DNA of 64,000 nt from Kribbella caucasensis (GCF_004361855.1 NZ_SNWQ01000003.1:496001-560000); one strand, 5' to 3'; numbered from the stretch's first letter, positions 27,397 to 36,137 are shown. Made by a program: numbers and translations. The notes: a model not told the origin generated them from the sequence alone.

Positions 27397-28869
27397 ATGA
27401 GTATCGCGGAAACGACGGCCACCGGCCCGGTTCGCAGTCTGGTACCGGCCCGGCTGGATCGGTTGCCATGGTCAAGGTTCCACTGGCTGGTTGTCATCGG
27501 CCTGGGCGTGTCCTGGATCCTGGACGGGCTGGAGATCCAGATCGTGTCGCAGGCTGGTTACCAGACCACGCTCGGCCTGTCCGCCGGTGCGGTGGGCGCC
27601 GTCGGCTCGGTCTATCTGGCCGGCCAGGTGCTGGGCGCGTTGTTCTTCGGGCGGATCACCGACCGGCTCGGCCGCCGGAAACTGTTCATGGTGACGCTGG
27701 CCGTCTACCTGGTCGCGAGTGGGATCGGCGGTCTGTCCTTCAGTCTGTGGTTCCTGTTGGTCTTCCGGTTCATCGCCGGGATGGGGATCGGCGGTGAGTA
27801 CACGGCGATCAACTCCGCGATTGACGAGTTGATCCCGTCGCGCTTCCGCGGCCGGGTCGACATCGCGGTGAACGGGACGTACTGGGGTGGCGCTGCCCTC
27901 GGTGCTGTGGCCAACCTGTACCTGCTGTCCGACCACCTTCCCACCAACGTGGGCTGGCGGATCGGCTTCTTCCTCGGGCCACTGATCGGCCTGGTCGTCA
28001 TCTTCCTGCGCCGGACGCTCCCGGAGAGCCCGCGCTGGCTGATGACCCACGGACGGCAGGAGGAGGCGGAGTGCACGGTGGCGGAGATCGAGCGCCGGGC
28101 AGCGTCCGGGGGCACCGAGCTCACGCCGGTTCCAGATCGGCTGGCGTTGGAGATCACGCCGGTCGACAGGGTTTCCTACCTGAAGATCGCGAAGGTGTTC
28201 TTCCGCGACTATCCGTCGCGGTCCTTCCTCGGCTTCTCGATGATGGTGACGCAGGCCTTCCTGTACAACGCGATCTTCTTCACCTACGCTCTGGTCCTGC
28301 AGCACTTCTACGGCGTACCGAAGGCGCACACCAGCTACTACTTCTTCCCGTTTGCCCTCGGCAACCTTCTCGGGCCGCTGCTGATCGGGCACCTGTTCGA
28401 CACCATTGGCCGGCGCCGGATGATCCTGTTCACATACGGGGTCTCGGGATTGCTGCTGCTGTCATCGGCCTACCTGTTCCAGGCCGGACTGCTCAACGCC
28501 ACTACCCAGACCGCCATGTGGTGCGCGATCTTCTTCCTCGCCTCGGCCGGCGCGTCGTCGGCGTACCTGACCGTCAGCGAGATCTTCCCGCTGGAGCTGC
28601 GCGGCCAGGCGATCTCGTTCTTCTTCGCCATCTCGCAAGGGGCCGGGGGAGTCGTCGCGCCGTTCCTGTTCGGGCATCTCATCGGCACCGGCGACAGCGC
28701 GGCCCCGGACCGGAATCCGCTGACCTGGGGTTACGTGATCGGTGCCGTGATCATGATCGCGGGCGGAGTCATCGCCTGGTACTTCGGCGTCGACGCCGAG
28801 CGCCGGTCGCTCGAGGACATCGCCAACCCATTGTCGGCAACCACCAACCATCGGGAGGTCACGTCATGA
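27397..28869 (+). CDS. MFS transporter (sugar-porter/aromatic-acid type)
   Basis: A 490-residue major facilitator with twelve expected helices. The cytoplasmic loop motifs are GRITDRLGRRKLFM between helices 2 and 3, its counterpart HLFDTIGRRRMILF in the second half, and PESPRWLMTHGR after helix 6, which is typical of the sugar porter and organic-acid:proton symporter subfamilies. MGIGGEYTAINSAIDELIPSRFRG is a strong mark of the metabolite:H+ symport group. The substrate is unknown. It lies third in the FtsH operon and its TGA overlaps the start of the universal stress protein. FtsH proximity could mean turnover of this transporter, which is an inference. Confidence 0.88.
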   Translation: MSIAETTATGPVRSLVPARLDRLPWSRFHWLVVIGLGVSWILDGLEIQIVSQAGYQTTLGLSAGAVGAVGSVYLAGQVLGALFFGRITDRLGRRKLFMVTLAVYLVASGIGGLSFSLWFLLVFRFIAGMGIGGEYTAINSAIDELIPSRFRGRVDIAVNGTYWGGAALGAVANLYLLSDHLPTNVGWRIGFFLGPLIGLVVIFLRRTLPESPRWLMTHGRQEEAECTVAEIERRAASGGTELTPVPDRLALEITPVDRVSYLKIAKVFFRDYPSRSFLGFSMMVTQAFLYNAIFFTYALVLQHFYGVPKAHTSYYFFPFALGNLLGPLLIGHLFDTIGRRRMILFTYGVSGLLLLSSAYLFQAGLLNATTQTAMWCAIFFLASAGASSAYLTVSEIFPLELRGQAISFFFAISQGAGGVVAPFLFGHLIGTGDSAAPDRNPLTWGYVIGAVIMIAGGVIAWYFGVDAERRSLEDIANPLSATTNHREVTS

Positions 28870-29306
28870 GTGGATTCATCGTCGTCGCGGTCGATCCGTC
28901 GACAGGCTCGAAGGAGGCGCTGAGATGGGCCGCCGACGAAGCCCGGCTCCGCCAGGCGCGCCTGCGCGCCGTGATGGCATGGCGAGCCGCCCGGCCACCG
29001 GCCGCCCCCGCCACCCGGCCGCCGGTGGCTCTGAGCCTGAGTCTCGCGGACGCGCAGGCCGATGCCGATGTGAAGCTCGCCAAGCTGGTCGCCGACGCGC
29101 TCGGCCCCGGCAACGCCGCCTGCTGTCTCGCGGTGCATGGGCCGACGCTCCCGGTCCTGCTGACCGCCGCTCACGATGCCGACCTGCTCGTGCTCGACCC
29201 GCCTCGCCCGAGCGAGCTCACCCGCGCCAAGGCCAGCCTGCTCGTGCCCCAGTTGGTGTTCCGGGTGCCATGTCCAGTCGTGGTCATTCCGCCCAGGGCC
29301 GCGTAG
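28866..29306 (+). CDS. Universal stress protein (UspA family)
   Basis: A 146-residue USP-fold protein. It begins GFIVVAVDPSTGSKEALRWAADEARLR, the normal first strand and helix. The late ATP-binding signature G-2x-G-9x-G(S/T) is not well kept; the region reads VLDPPRPSELTRAKASLLVPQL, then VPCPVVVIPP, so it may belong to the class that does not bind ATP. The start overlaps the MFS stop by 4 bp, so the two are coupled. It ends the FtsH operon and is convergent with the DedA gene (9 bp between stops). Confidence 0.85.
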   Translation: MSGFIVVAVDPSTGSKEALRWAADEARLRQARLRAVMAWRAARPPAAPATRPPVALSLSLADAQADADVKLAKLVADALGPGNAACCLAVHGPTLPVLLTAAHDADLLVLDPPRPSELTRAKASLLVPQLVFRVPCPVVVIPPRAA

Positions 29307-29315
29307 GCGGCTACC

Positions 29316-29906
29316 TCATCTGCTGTGCCGGCGTCTGATGATCAGCGCAACGATCACGAGGACCATCGCGATCAGTACGCCGGACCAGCCGAGGTAGCGT
29401 TCGGCTCGCGCGTAGGCCGCACCGGCGAGGAACCCGATGCCGGCTACGGTGACGGCCCAGAGCGTCCCGCCGGCCACGTTGTACGCGACGAAGCGCCGGT
29501 AGGGCAAGCCGCTGGCGCCGGCGACCGAGGGGACCAGCGCCCTCAGTAGCGCCACCCAACGACCGAGCAGGACGGCGGGACCGCCGTACCTCTGGACGAA
29601 CGCCTGCGCGCGGTCCAGACGCTGCCTCGTAGCTTCGGACGCGCGGGAGAACAAACCCGGTCCCAGCTTGGTGCCGACGGCATATCCGATGCTGTCGCCA
29701 ACGACCGCGCCCAGCGCCGCGACCGCCATCACGGCGAGCAGTGGCACTCGGCCCTCGTGTGCGAAGACTCCGCCGAGCAGTACGGCGATCTCCGCCGGTA
29801 TCACGACACCCAGCAGGGTCGAGGCCTCGAGCGCGGGCAATGCGAACACCACGAGCAGCAGTGCCCAGGGCGGCACTCTCGCCAGCTCGCGGAGGAGGCT
29901 GCTCAT
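29316..29906 (-). CDS. DedA-family membrane protein
   Basis: A 196-residue integral membrane protein of the DedA/SNARE-associated family. Helices are seen at ALLLVVFALPALEASTLLGVVIPAE and beyond. The family core is DSIGYAVGTKLG, then RYGGPAVLLGRWVALLRALVPSVAGASGLPYRRFVAYN with its essential Arg and amphipathic re-entrant loops. DedA proteins are lipid-carrier flippase-type transporters (undecaprenyl phosphate in the UptA group) and support envelope homeostasis. The ATG overlaps the response-regulator stop, so it is in a DUF1003-like/regulator/DedA operon. A second DedA is at 39270. Confidence 0.85.
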   Translation of the reverse strand: MSSLLRELARVPPWALLLVVFALPALEASTLLGVVIPAEIAVLLGGVFAHEGRVPLLAVMAVAALGAVVGDSIGYAVGTKLGPGLFSRASEATRQRLDRAQAFVQRYGGPAVLLGRWVALLRALVPSVAGASGLPYRRFVAYNVAGGTLWAVTVAGIGFLAGAAYARAERYLGWSGVLIAMVLVIVALIIRRRHSR

Positions 29907-30589
29907 TCGGCGTCGGGATCGAGTCGGTAGCCCGCGCCGCGGACGGTGTGGATGGTGTCCCGGCCGAACGGGCGGTCCACCTTGTCGCGGAGGTAGCGGA
30001 TGTAGACGTCGACCACGTTCGACCCACCGTCGTATGCGAAGTCCCAGACATGGTCGATCAGGTAGCTCCGGCTGAGTGCCTCGCCGGGTCTGCGCATCAG
30101 TTCCTGGAGAAGCGCGAACTCCTTCGGGGACAGTGCGACGTCGGCTTCGCCCCGCCGGACGATCCGTGACACCGGATCCAGGGTCAGATCGCCGACCTGC
30201 AGGACGACGGGACGTTCCAGCGGTCCTCGCCGGGTGAGCGACCGGACCCGGGCGAACAGCTCCGCCAGGGCGAACGGCTTCGTGAGGTAGTCGTCGGCAC
30301 CGGAGTCGAGGCCACGGACACGGTCCGGTACGGCGTCCCGCGCGGTCAGCATGAGCACGGGCGCCCACCGGCCTTCGGCTCGCATCCGGCGGCAGACCTC
30401 GAAGCCGTCTGGCGCCGGGATCATGGCGTCGAGCACCACGGCGTCGTAGTCGTTCTCGAGCGCGTTCCACAGTGCGTCCGCGCCGTTGGCAGCGGCATCG
30501 ACGGCGTACCCCTCCCGCTGCAGGCTGCGGACCAGCAGGGCGGCCATGCCGGGATCATCCTCCACCACGAGCAGCCGCATACCTGTCAT
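29903..30589 (-). CDS. OmpR-family response regulator (TCS 1)
   Basis: A 228-residue two-domain regulator. The receiver has the acid pair (VVEDDPGMAAL), phospho-acceptor Asp at residue 54 (VVLDAMIPAPDGFE), TAR (MLTARDAV) and the Lys in YLTKPFALAEL. The C-terminal winged helix has VALSPKEFALLQELMRRPGE, then NVVDVYIRYLRDKVDRPFG and TVRGAGYRL. Its presumed kinase at 31121 is divergent. Start is ATG 30589 (MTGMRLL) or ATG 30580; neither has a strong ribosome site. It overlaps DedA by 4 bp. The ATGAGA/GTGAAA 11-bp repeats near 31101 and 24850 may be its target. Confidence 0.88.
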   Translation of the reverse strand: MTGMRLLVVEDDPGMAALLVRSLQREGYAVDAAANGADALWNALENDYDAVVLDAMIPAPDGFEVCRRMRAEGRWAPVLMLTARDAVPDRVRGLDSGADDYLTKPFALAELFARVRSLTRRGPLERPVVLQVGDLTLDPVSRIVRRGEADVALSPKEFALLQELMRRPGEALSRSYLIDHVWDFAYDGGSNVVDVYIRYLRDKVDRPFGRDTIHTVRGAGYRLDPDAE

Positions 30590-30606
30590 CGTAGAACTCG
30601 GTTGCC

Positions 30607-31077
30607 TCATGGCTGCGGCTCACCCGCCTCATCGAGTGGCCGCACCGAGGTCTGCACCCGGGCGGTGAGCCGCGCGAGGTCACCACGCAGTCGCTCGACC
30701 TCGTCGCGGAGTTCCTCGATGGCAACCGCCGCGCGGCGGTCCGACTCGAGGTCGTACAGCGCGACTTCGGCCGCGGCGTCGTCGAGGCGTTTCGAGGTCA
30801 TCAGCACGATGGACAGCGCCATCACCCCGAGACCGGACAGTACGACGGTCATGCCGGTGGCGGCGTCGCGTCGTACGGTCAGCACTATCCCCACCCCAAC
30901 CAGGCCCGCGCCTATCGTGGCGGCGGTCCAGGATCCCAGCAGGTCGCGCGCCAGGTCTGTCCCCCGTTCACGGCGGGTGAGCCCGTCGTACGACCGGACC
31001 CCGGGGTGCAGGCTCAAGGTCGGGTTGCGGCCGCGCAGCCGCGCTGGGCGAGGCGAGTGGGTGCTGTCCGGGGTCAC
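30607..31077 (-). CDS. Small membrane protein, DUF1003-like, with coiled coil
   Basis: A 156-residue protein. Two adjacent membrane helices are visible (SWTAATIGAGLVGVGIVLTV and GMTVVLSGLGVMALSIVLM), preceded by the GSWT motif and followed by TSKRLDDAAAEVALYDLESDRRAAVAIEELRDEVERLRGDLARL as two shorter runs of a long coiled coil. This order is that of DUF1003 proteins. The function of the family is unknown. I chose GTG 31077; the longer open frame upstream has no membrane or domain support. It lies 17 bp before the response regulator on the same strand and 43 bp from the divergent kinase gene. Confidence 0.65.
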   Translation of the reverse strand: MTPDSTHSPRPARLRGRNPTLSLHPGVRSYDGLTRRERGTDLARDLLGSWTAATIGAGLVGVGIVLTVRRDAATGMTVVLSGLGVMALSIVLMTSKRLDDAAAEVALYDLESDRRAAVAIEELRDEVERLRGDLARLTARVQTSVRPLDEAGEPQP

Positions 31078-31120
31078 GGTGCCAGGATCGGGCCGAGAGG
31101 ATGAGAGGACGGTGAAAGGG

Positions 31121-32464
31121 ATGCGATTGCTGCCGCGCTCGTTGCGGGGTCGGGTGACTCTGGTGTTCACGGTCGGCGCGGCCGTCGTGCTCAGTCTGTG
31201 CCTGGCCGTTCTGTACGTCGCCTTGGACAACCAACTGACGTCCGCTCTCGACGAGGACCTGACGTCGCGCAGCTCCGACATCTCGGCCGCCTTGCGGGCG
31301 GGTGACACCGGGGTCGTCGCCCGTGACCCGATAGCGCAGTTGTACGCATCCGACGGCGCCCTGCTGGCCGGCTCACCATCCCTGGGCCAGGGCAGACTGC
31401 TCAGCGCGGCGGACGTCAGAGACCTTCAGCGCGACGTCGCCGAGACACGATCGCTTTCGCTCGGCGGCGAGGCCGATCGGTCGAAGGTGCGGATCCTGCC
31501 GCGGCGGCTGGTATCGGGCGAGGTCCTGGTGGTCGCCGTCTCCGCGGAACCCTTACAGGCGGCCCGCGAGCACTTGGTGGCCGTCCTGCTGCTGGCCGCA
31601 CCGCTGCTGATCGGCCTTCTCGGCCTCGCCGGATGGCTGGTCGTCCGGGCAGCACTCCGGCCGGTCGACATCCTGACCCGCGAGGCGGCCGCGATCTCGT
31701 CGGTCGAAACCGATCGCCGGCTGCCCGCCGTACCCGGCAATGACGAGATCGCCCGGCTCGCACGGACCCTCGACGGAATGCTCGGCCGGCTCCGGGTCGC
31801 CTTCGAGCGGGAGCGAGCGTTCGTGGACGACGCCAGCCACGAGTTGCGGACCCCAATCGCGGTGCTTCGGGGGGAGATCGAGCTCGCCTTGTCCGCACTC
31901 GGCGAACCGGCCGAGGTCGAGCGCTCGCTCGTCGCGGCGCTCGGCGAGACCGAACGACTGACCCGGCTCGCCGAGGACCTGCTGCTCCTCGCACGCGAGC
32001 GAGCCGGCTCGCTCGTCATTCGCCGTGAGCCGGTCGACGTGCTGGACCTGGCCACCGGCGAAGCGCGGCGCCTGGGCCCGGTACTCGGATCGCGGATCGA
32101 GGTTCTTGGCGAAACCGTGGTCGTTGACGGGGACCCCGATCGGCTCCGCCAGGTGCTGACCAACCTGCTGCACAACAGCGCCGCCGCCGGAGCCAGGACC
32201 GTCCACGTCCGGGTGACCAGCGACGCGACGACCACGGCACTGGAGATCGCCGACGACGGACCCGGGTTCCCACCCGCCGTCATCGACTCAGCCTTCGAAC
32301 GGTTCGTCCGCGGCGACGACGCCCGGACACCGGGGTCGTCCGGGGCTGGTCTGGGTCTGGCGATCGTGCGCGCGGTGGTTGCCGCGCATAGTGGCAATGT
32401 CGAGGCGCGCAACGGCGAGCCGCTTGGCGGCGCAGTGATCACCGTGCGACTACCGCTCGGTTGA
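31121..32464 (+). CDS. Sensor histidine kinase (TCS 1)
   Basis: A 447-residue membrane kinase of the EnvZ/OmpR-partner class. The first helix is VTLVFTVGAAVVLSLCLAVLYVAL, an external domain of about 130 residues follows, then the second helix LLLAAPLLIGLLGLAGWLVV, HAMP linker and the H-box DDASHELRTPIAVL with the phosphorylated His240. The ATP lid is complete: N-box LTNLLHNSAAAG, G1 EIADDGPGFP, F-box FERFVRG and G2 GAGLGLAIV. It is divergent to its likely regulator at 29903. ATG 31121 is preferred; a GTG at 31112 is possible. ATGAGA and GTGAAA 11 bp apart overlap the ribosome-site region and may mean autoregulation. Confidence 0.88.
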   Translation: MRLLPRSLRGRVTLVFTVGAAVVLSLCLAVLYVALDNQLTSALDEDLTSRSSDISAALRAGDTGVVARDPIAQLYASDGALLAGSPSLGQGRLLSAADVRDLQRDVAETRSLSLGGEADRSKVRILPRRLVSGEVLVVAVSAEPLQAAREHLVAVLLLAAPLLIGLLGLAGWLVVRAALRPVDILTREAAAISSVETDRRLPAVPGNDEIARLARTLDGMLGRLRVAFERERAFVDDASHELRTPIAVLRGEIELALSALGEPAEVERSLVAALGETERLTRLAEDLLLLARERAGSLVIRREPVDVLDLATGEARRLGPVLGSRIEVLGETVVVDGDPDRLRQVLTNLLHNSAAAGARTVHVRVTSDATTTALEIADDGPGFPPAVIDSAFERFVRGDDARTPGSSGAGLGLAIVRAVVAAHSGNVEARNGEPLGGAVITVRLPLG

Positions 32465-33349
32465 CCGCGGTCAATTATCGGACGGATTCCGATGGTGCCA
32501 GCCGAAGAGTCGATCGGAGGAGCTCGTTCGCGGATCGGCTCGATCCAAGAACGTCTCGAGTGTCCGCTGTGCGTGGTCTTCACTGACCGCCGCGAGAGGC
32601 CAGACGATAACCACATATCCGCTCTGTGCTCATGGCTGGGAGGCGACCGAGCCGCACCCCCGGCCGGAGGGGATCTGCGTGGTCTTGCTGGATGGGCGCC
32701 GCCGCGCGTTTTGCCTGGGAAGGTGGCCCGGGCGGCCGGTGAGCCCCCTAATGGGGATCGTAGGTTTTGTCCGGCAACCCGACTACATCTGAGCAGTCGA
32801 CCCCTCGCTCGCATGTCGCGGCCGGATCAGATACGCGTAGCGCCGTAGGGAAACCACGATGTCGGCAGTCTCGACCGGCTTGTCCTCGACGGGCGGGCTC
32901 TGTTGGGGCCACACTCCGGCATCCGGTACGGCGCAGTCGGGCAGTTGCTTTCGGTGACCACCCTGCGGGACTAGGAGCTTTGTCGAAGTGGGGTGAGATC
33001 ACCATCCTGCGCTCACTTGGACGACGTCGCCGCGCTCAAGCAGACCGACTGCGGCGACCTGTCCAGCCTGCTCCTCGCCGACAGCGGTCGGCAACCCCCG
33101 CGGCTCGCGTGCCGGCGAACGGAAGCGCGCCCCCATCGCACGGTCGCGGCGGGGCAGGCGCTCGGCTCACTCCGGGCCATACGCACACAGGCGTTCTGGT
33201 CAACGCCGTTGCCTTGGGCATCGGTTCCTCGACGCGGATCGGCACGTACCCGGCGGTGTGCCTGCGGATCGAATACGCAGGGGCCTCGGCGCCCGGGGCG
33301 GCTCGGGCTGTTGCCGCCTGGCAGTATGTGAATGACGGCCGTGGATGCG
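32465..33349. other. Long stretch with no recognised gene
   Basis: About 880 bp between two kinase genes. Open frames on both strands are short of family features and have atypical composition (many Arg/Pro/Ser). A perfect 14-bp palindrome TTGACCGCGGTCAA at 32461-32474 overlaps the stop of the first kinase gene. I see no RNA gene or repeat. It may be a decayed gene or a large regulatory spacer. Confidence 0.4.
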
Positions 33350-33366
33350 GCTGAGGAGCCGCTGAG
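33350..33366. promoter_or_regulatory. GCTGAG direct repeat, 11-bp period, before kinase 2
   Basis: GCTGAG occurs at 33350 and again at 33361, 14 bp before the ATG at 33380. The reverse sense is CTCAGC, the same unit found near 36160, 37033, 39197 and 44061. Its spacing fits an OmpR-type response-regulator dimer. Confidence 0.5.
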
Positions 33367-33379
33367 CGGGAGGTGAGTC

Positions 33380-34795
33380 ATGCCGGCCGTGAGCCGTGTG
33401 GTGGCAGCGATTCGCCGATCCGGCGTTCGTGGCCGGTCCACAGCCGCGGCGATCGTGGTCGTCGCCGGTGCGCTGGCCATCGGTGCGGGCGTGTTGCTGT
33501 TGCTTCTGCAGCGGGCGCTGATCACGAGTGTCGCCGATCAGGCCGAGTCGCGAGCGCTCGATGTGTCGAGCCAGATCCAGGAGCAGGGCGAGGACGGGCT
33601 GTCGAATGAGCTGGTAGAGAACACCAGGCCGAGCCAGGTCATCCAAGTGGTCGATCAGAACGGCAGGGTGGTGGCGACCTCGTCGCTGCGGTATGACAAG
33701 GTGCCGCTGTCCGGGCTCAGACCGCCGACGGGCCAGGTCGCCCGAGACGACGCCGGAGAGATGCCCCTGCTCGATGACGACACCGCTTACCTGGTTATTG
33801 CCCGTGGCACCGACTACCAAGGAGCCAGATACACGGTCGTCGTCGCAGCGTCGGTGGAAGCCCAACGGGACACGGTGAGCACGGTCACGACCTACCTGCT
33901 GATCGGATTCCCCCTGTTGTTGCTGCTCGTTGGCGGCGCGACCTGGGTGCTGGTCGGTCGAGCGCTACGGCCGGTAGAGCAGATCAGGTCCAGGGTGCAC
34001 GGTATCGGCGTCGGGCAGCTCGCCGATCGGGTGCCGGTGCCGGCCGCGGACGACGAGATCGCGCGGCTCGCGGTGACGATGAACGAAATGCTCGACCGGC
34101 TGCAGGCGGGGCAGGAGACTCAGCGCCGCTTCGTGGCCGACGCCAGCCATGAGCTCCGGTCTCCGATCGCCAGCCTGGTGGCCGCCCTCGAGGTGATCGT
34201 TGCTGACAGCACCGGCCAGTCAGGACAGGAGCTGCACCGGGTCATGCAGGCCGAGACGGAGCGGATGCGCCGGCTGGTCGAGGATCTACTGCTGCTCGCG
34301 AAGGCCGACGATACCGGGTTGCGGTTGCAACGGGCCGACGTGGACCTCGACGACCTGGTCGGCAACGAGCTCCGCCGGCTGCGCGCGGCCGGCGGACCCG
34401 AGGTGGAAGGCGTGGTGCCACCCGTGCGGGTGTCGGGTGATGCCGCCAAGCTCAGCCAGGTGATCCGCAACCTCGCCGACAACGCGGTCCAGGCAGCTCA
34501 CAGCAAGGTCAGTTTCACACTCGCCGAGTACGACGGTCAGGCGACGCTACAGGTGGACGATGATGGGGACGGGATCCCCGAGTCCGAGCGGGACCGCGTC
34601 TTCGAGCGGTTCGTCCGGCTCGACGCCAGCCGGGATCGCCGCAGCGGTGGCTCCGGACTGGGCCTGTCGATCGTGCAGGAGGTCGTCCGCGGCCACGGCG
34701 GCACAGTGGCGATCACCGAGTCACCCCTGGGCGGTGCGCGTTTCGTGGTCACTCTTCCGGTGCGCGGCCCATCGCCCCCGGCAACCATCGGGTGA
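33380..34795 (+). CDS. Sensor histidine kinase (TCS 2)
   Basis: A 471-residue membrane histidine kinase. Helix 1 is AAAIVVVAGALAIGAGVLLLLL; the external sensor spans roughly residues 55-170; helix 2 is TYLLIGFPLLLLLVGGATWVLV. HAMP, then H-box VADASHELRSPIASL with His257, then N-box IRNLADNAVQAA, G1 VDDDGDGIPES, F-box FERFVRLD and G2 GSGLGLSIVQEV. The regulator partner is at 35460 on the other strand, with a PAP2 gene between. The last 47 bp overlap the convergent PAP2 gene, so antisense transcripts may form. A pair of GCTGAG repeats just before the start suggests control by its own regulator. Confidence 0.88.
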   Translation: MPAVSRVVAAIRRSGVRGRSTAAAIVVVAGALAIGAGVLLLLLQRALITSVADQAESRALDVSSQIQEQGEDGLSNELVENTRPSQVIQVVDQNGRVVATSSLRYDKVPLSGLRPPTGQVARDDAGEMPLLDDDTAYLVIARGTDYQGARYTVVVAASVEAQRDTVSTVTTYLLIGFPLLLLLVGGATWVLVGRALRPVEQIRSRVHGIGVGQLADRVPVPAADDEIARLAVTMNEMLDRLQAGQETQRRFVADASHELRSPIASLVAALEVIVADSTGQSGQELHRVMQAETERMRRLVEDLLLLAKADDTGLRLQRADVDLDDLVGNELRRLRAAGGPEVEGVVPPVRVSGDAAKLSQVIRNLADNAVQAAHSKVSFTLAEYDGQATLQVDDDGDGIPESERDRVFERFVRLDASRDRRSGGSGLGLSIVQEVVRGHGGTVAITESPLGGARFVVTLPVRGPSPPATIG

Positions 34796-35456
34796 GCTGC
34801 GCGGCGGTGACGACGATCGCCAGCCAGGTCACCGCGACGGTCCAACCGGCCAAGACGTCGGTGGCCCAGTGGTACCCGAGATAGACCCGGCTCAGGCCGA
34901 TCCCGGTGCTGAGCACCAGCGCGGCGGACACGGCCGCGCCCTTGGCAACGCGTGACCCCAAACCAGTCCAGACCAGACTGCACACCATCCCCAGGAACAC
35001 GGTCGAGTTCAGGGTGTGACCGGAGGGGAAGGCGAAGCTGGTGTCGACCGGTCCCAGCACAAAGGTGATACCGGGGCGGTGGCGCTCGACCAGAGCCTTC
35101 AAACCGTAGGTCAACGCGGCTGAGCCGGCCATCGCGAACAGGAGCAGCCCGGGTGCGCGCCACGATCGCGTCGCGCGGAAGACCAGTCCAGCGGCGACCA
35201 GCATCAGTACGACCAAGACGGGTACATCGCCGAGGAAGGTCAGGGCTCGGGCGAGCACGGTCAACGGCGCGGTCCTGCTGCCGACCGCGTCGGCGGTGAA
35301 CTCCGGATCGAAAGCGGCCAGCCCGTCGGATTCGGTGGCGCTATCTGCCAGCGCGATGATCCCGAGCGTGCCCATCACCGCGACCGCCGCGCCGGCGACC
35401 GGTACTGCATACCGGGTAGCGGCCGGGCGGCGGATTCGCTGGTCGGTCGTCGTCAT
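34749..35456 (-). CDS. PAP2-family membrane phosphatase
   Basis: A 235-residue polytopic membrane protein of the type 2 phosphatidic acid phosphatase superfamily. The three catalytic blocks are present: KALVERHRPG (K-x6-RP), AFPSGHTLNS with the acid His, and SRVYLGYHWATDVLAGW with the nucleophilic His. The active site faces the outer side of the membrane in this fold. Typical substrates are polyprenyl pyrophosphates or lipid phosphates. In mycobacteria a PAP2 protein is proposed to remove the 5-phosphate from decaprenylphosphoryl-phosphoribose; with dprE1-, dprE2- and ubiA-like genes nearby, this enzyme is a candidate for that step. The start lies 3 bp past the regulator's stop, so it belongs to the PIG-L/regulator/PAP2 operon. 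Confidence 0.85.
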   Translation of the reverse strand: MTTTDQRIRRPAATRYAVPVAGAAVAVMGTLGIIALADSATESDGLAAFDPEFTADAVGSRTAPLTVLARALTFLGDVPVLVVLMLVAAGLVFRATRSWRAPGLLLFAMAGSAALTYGLKALVERHRPGITFVLGPVDTSFAFPSGHTLNSTVFLGMVCSLVWTGLGSRVAKGAAVSAALVLSTGIGLSRVYLGYHWATDVLAGWTVAVTWLAIVVTAAQLTRWLPGAMGRAPEE

Positions 35457-35459
35457 GCG

Positions 35460-36137
35460 TCAGCCACCTTCATGGTCGAGTCGGTATCCCATCCCGCGGA
35501 CGGTTTCGATCGCGTGCCGGCCGAAGGGGGCATCGAGCTTCAGCCGGAGGTAGCGGATGTACACCTCGACCACGTTCGGGTCGCCGTCGAAGGCCGGGTC
35601 CCAGACGCTCTCCAGGATCTCCATCTTGCTGACGGTGTCGCCTCGGTGCCGCATGAGGAACTCGAGCAGCCCGTACTCGCGTGGCGTGAGAACGATCTCC
35701 TGGCCGGCCCGCTCGACCCGCCGTCGCGCCGGGTCGAGTGTGAGGTCGCCGGCGACCAGGACCACAGGGCGCTCGGGCCCGCCGCGGCGGATCAGTGCTC
35801 GCAGCCGTGCTACCAGGACCAGAAAGCTGAACGGCTTGGTCAAGTAGTCGTCGGCGCCGAGGTCAAAGGCGTCCGTTTGATCGTACTCGCCGTCCTTGGC
35901 GGTCAGCATCAGGACCGGCGTCCAGACGCCCCGTTCGCGGAACTGCTCGAGCACTTTGTAGCCGTTCAGTTTCGGCAGCATGATGTCGAGCACGATCACG
36001 TCGTACGTGTGCTCGGTGGCGGCCCAGACCGCGTCCTCGCCGTTGTGCACGACCTCGACCACGAAACCGGCGTCGGTGAGGCCTCGGCGGACCGTGTCGG
36101 CCAGCCGGACCTCGTCCTCCACCATCAGCACCCGCAT
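35460..36137 (-). CDS. OmpR-family response regulator (TCS 2)
   Basis: A 225-residue regulator. The receiver domain shows MVEDEVRLADTVRRGL, phospho-acceptor Asp51 in VIVLDIMLPKLNGY, TAK in MLTAKDGEYD and Lys in YLTKPFSFLVL. The winged helix has VLTPREYGLLEFLMRHRGD, then NVVEVYIRYLRLKLDAPFG and TVRGMGYRLD. It overlaps the end of the PIG-L gene by 13 bp. CTCAGC repeats with an 11-bp period lie 23-40 bp upstream of its start inside PIG-L, so it may have its own autoregulated promoter. The same boxes stand before several envelope genes in this region, and I infer this protein as their regulator. Confidence 0.88.
   Translation of the reverse strand: MRVLMVEDEVRLADTVRRGLTDAGFVVEVVHNGEDAVWAATEHTYDVIVLDIMLPKLNGYKVLEQFRERGVWTPVLMLTAKDGEYDQTDAFDLGADDYLTKPFSFLVLVARLRALIRRGGPERPVVLVAGDLTLDPARRRVERAGQEIVLTPREYGLLEFLMRHRGDTVSKMEILESVWDPAFDGDPNVVEVYIRYLRLKLDAPFGRHAIETVRGMGYRLDHEGG

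Noticed and set aside
32492-33354. Several open frames between the two kinase genes
   Set aside because: No family text, poor starts and Arg/Pro-rich composition on both strands; treated as non-coding.
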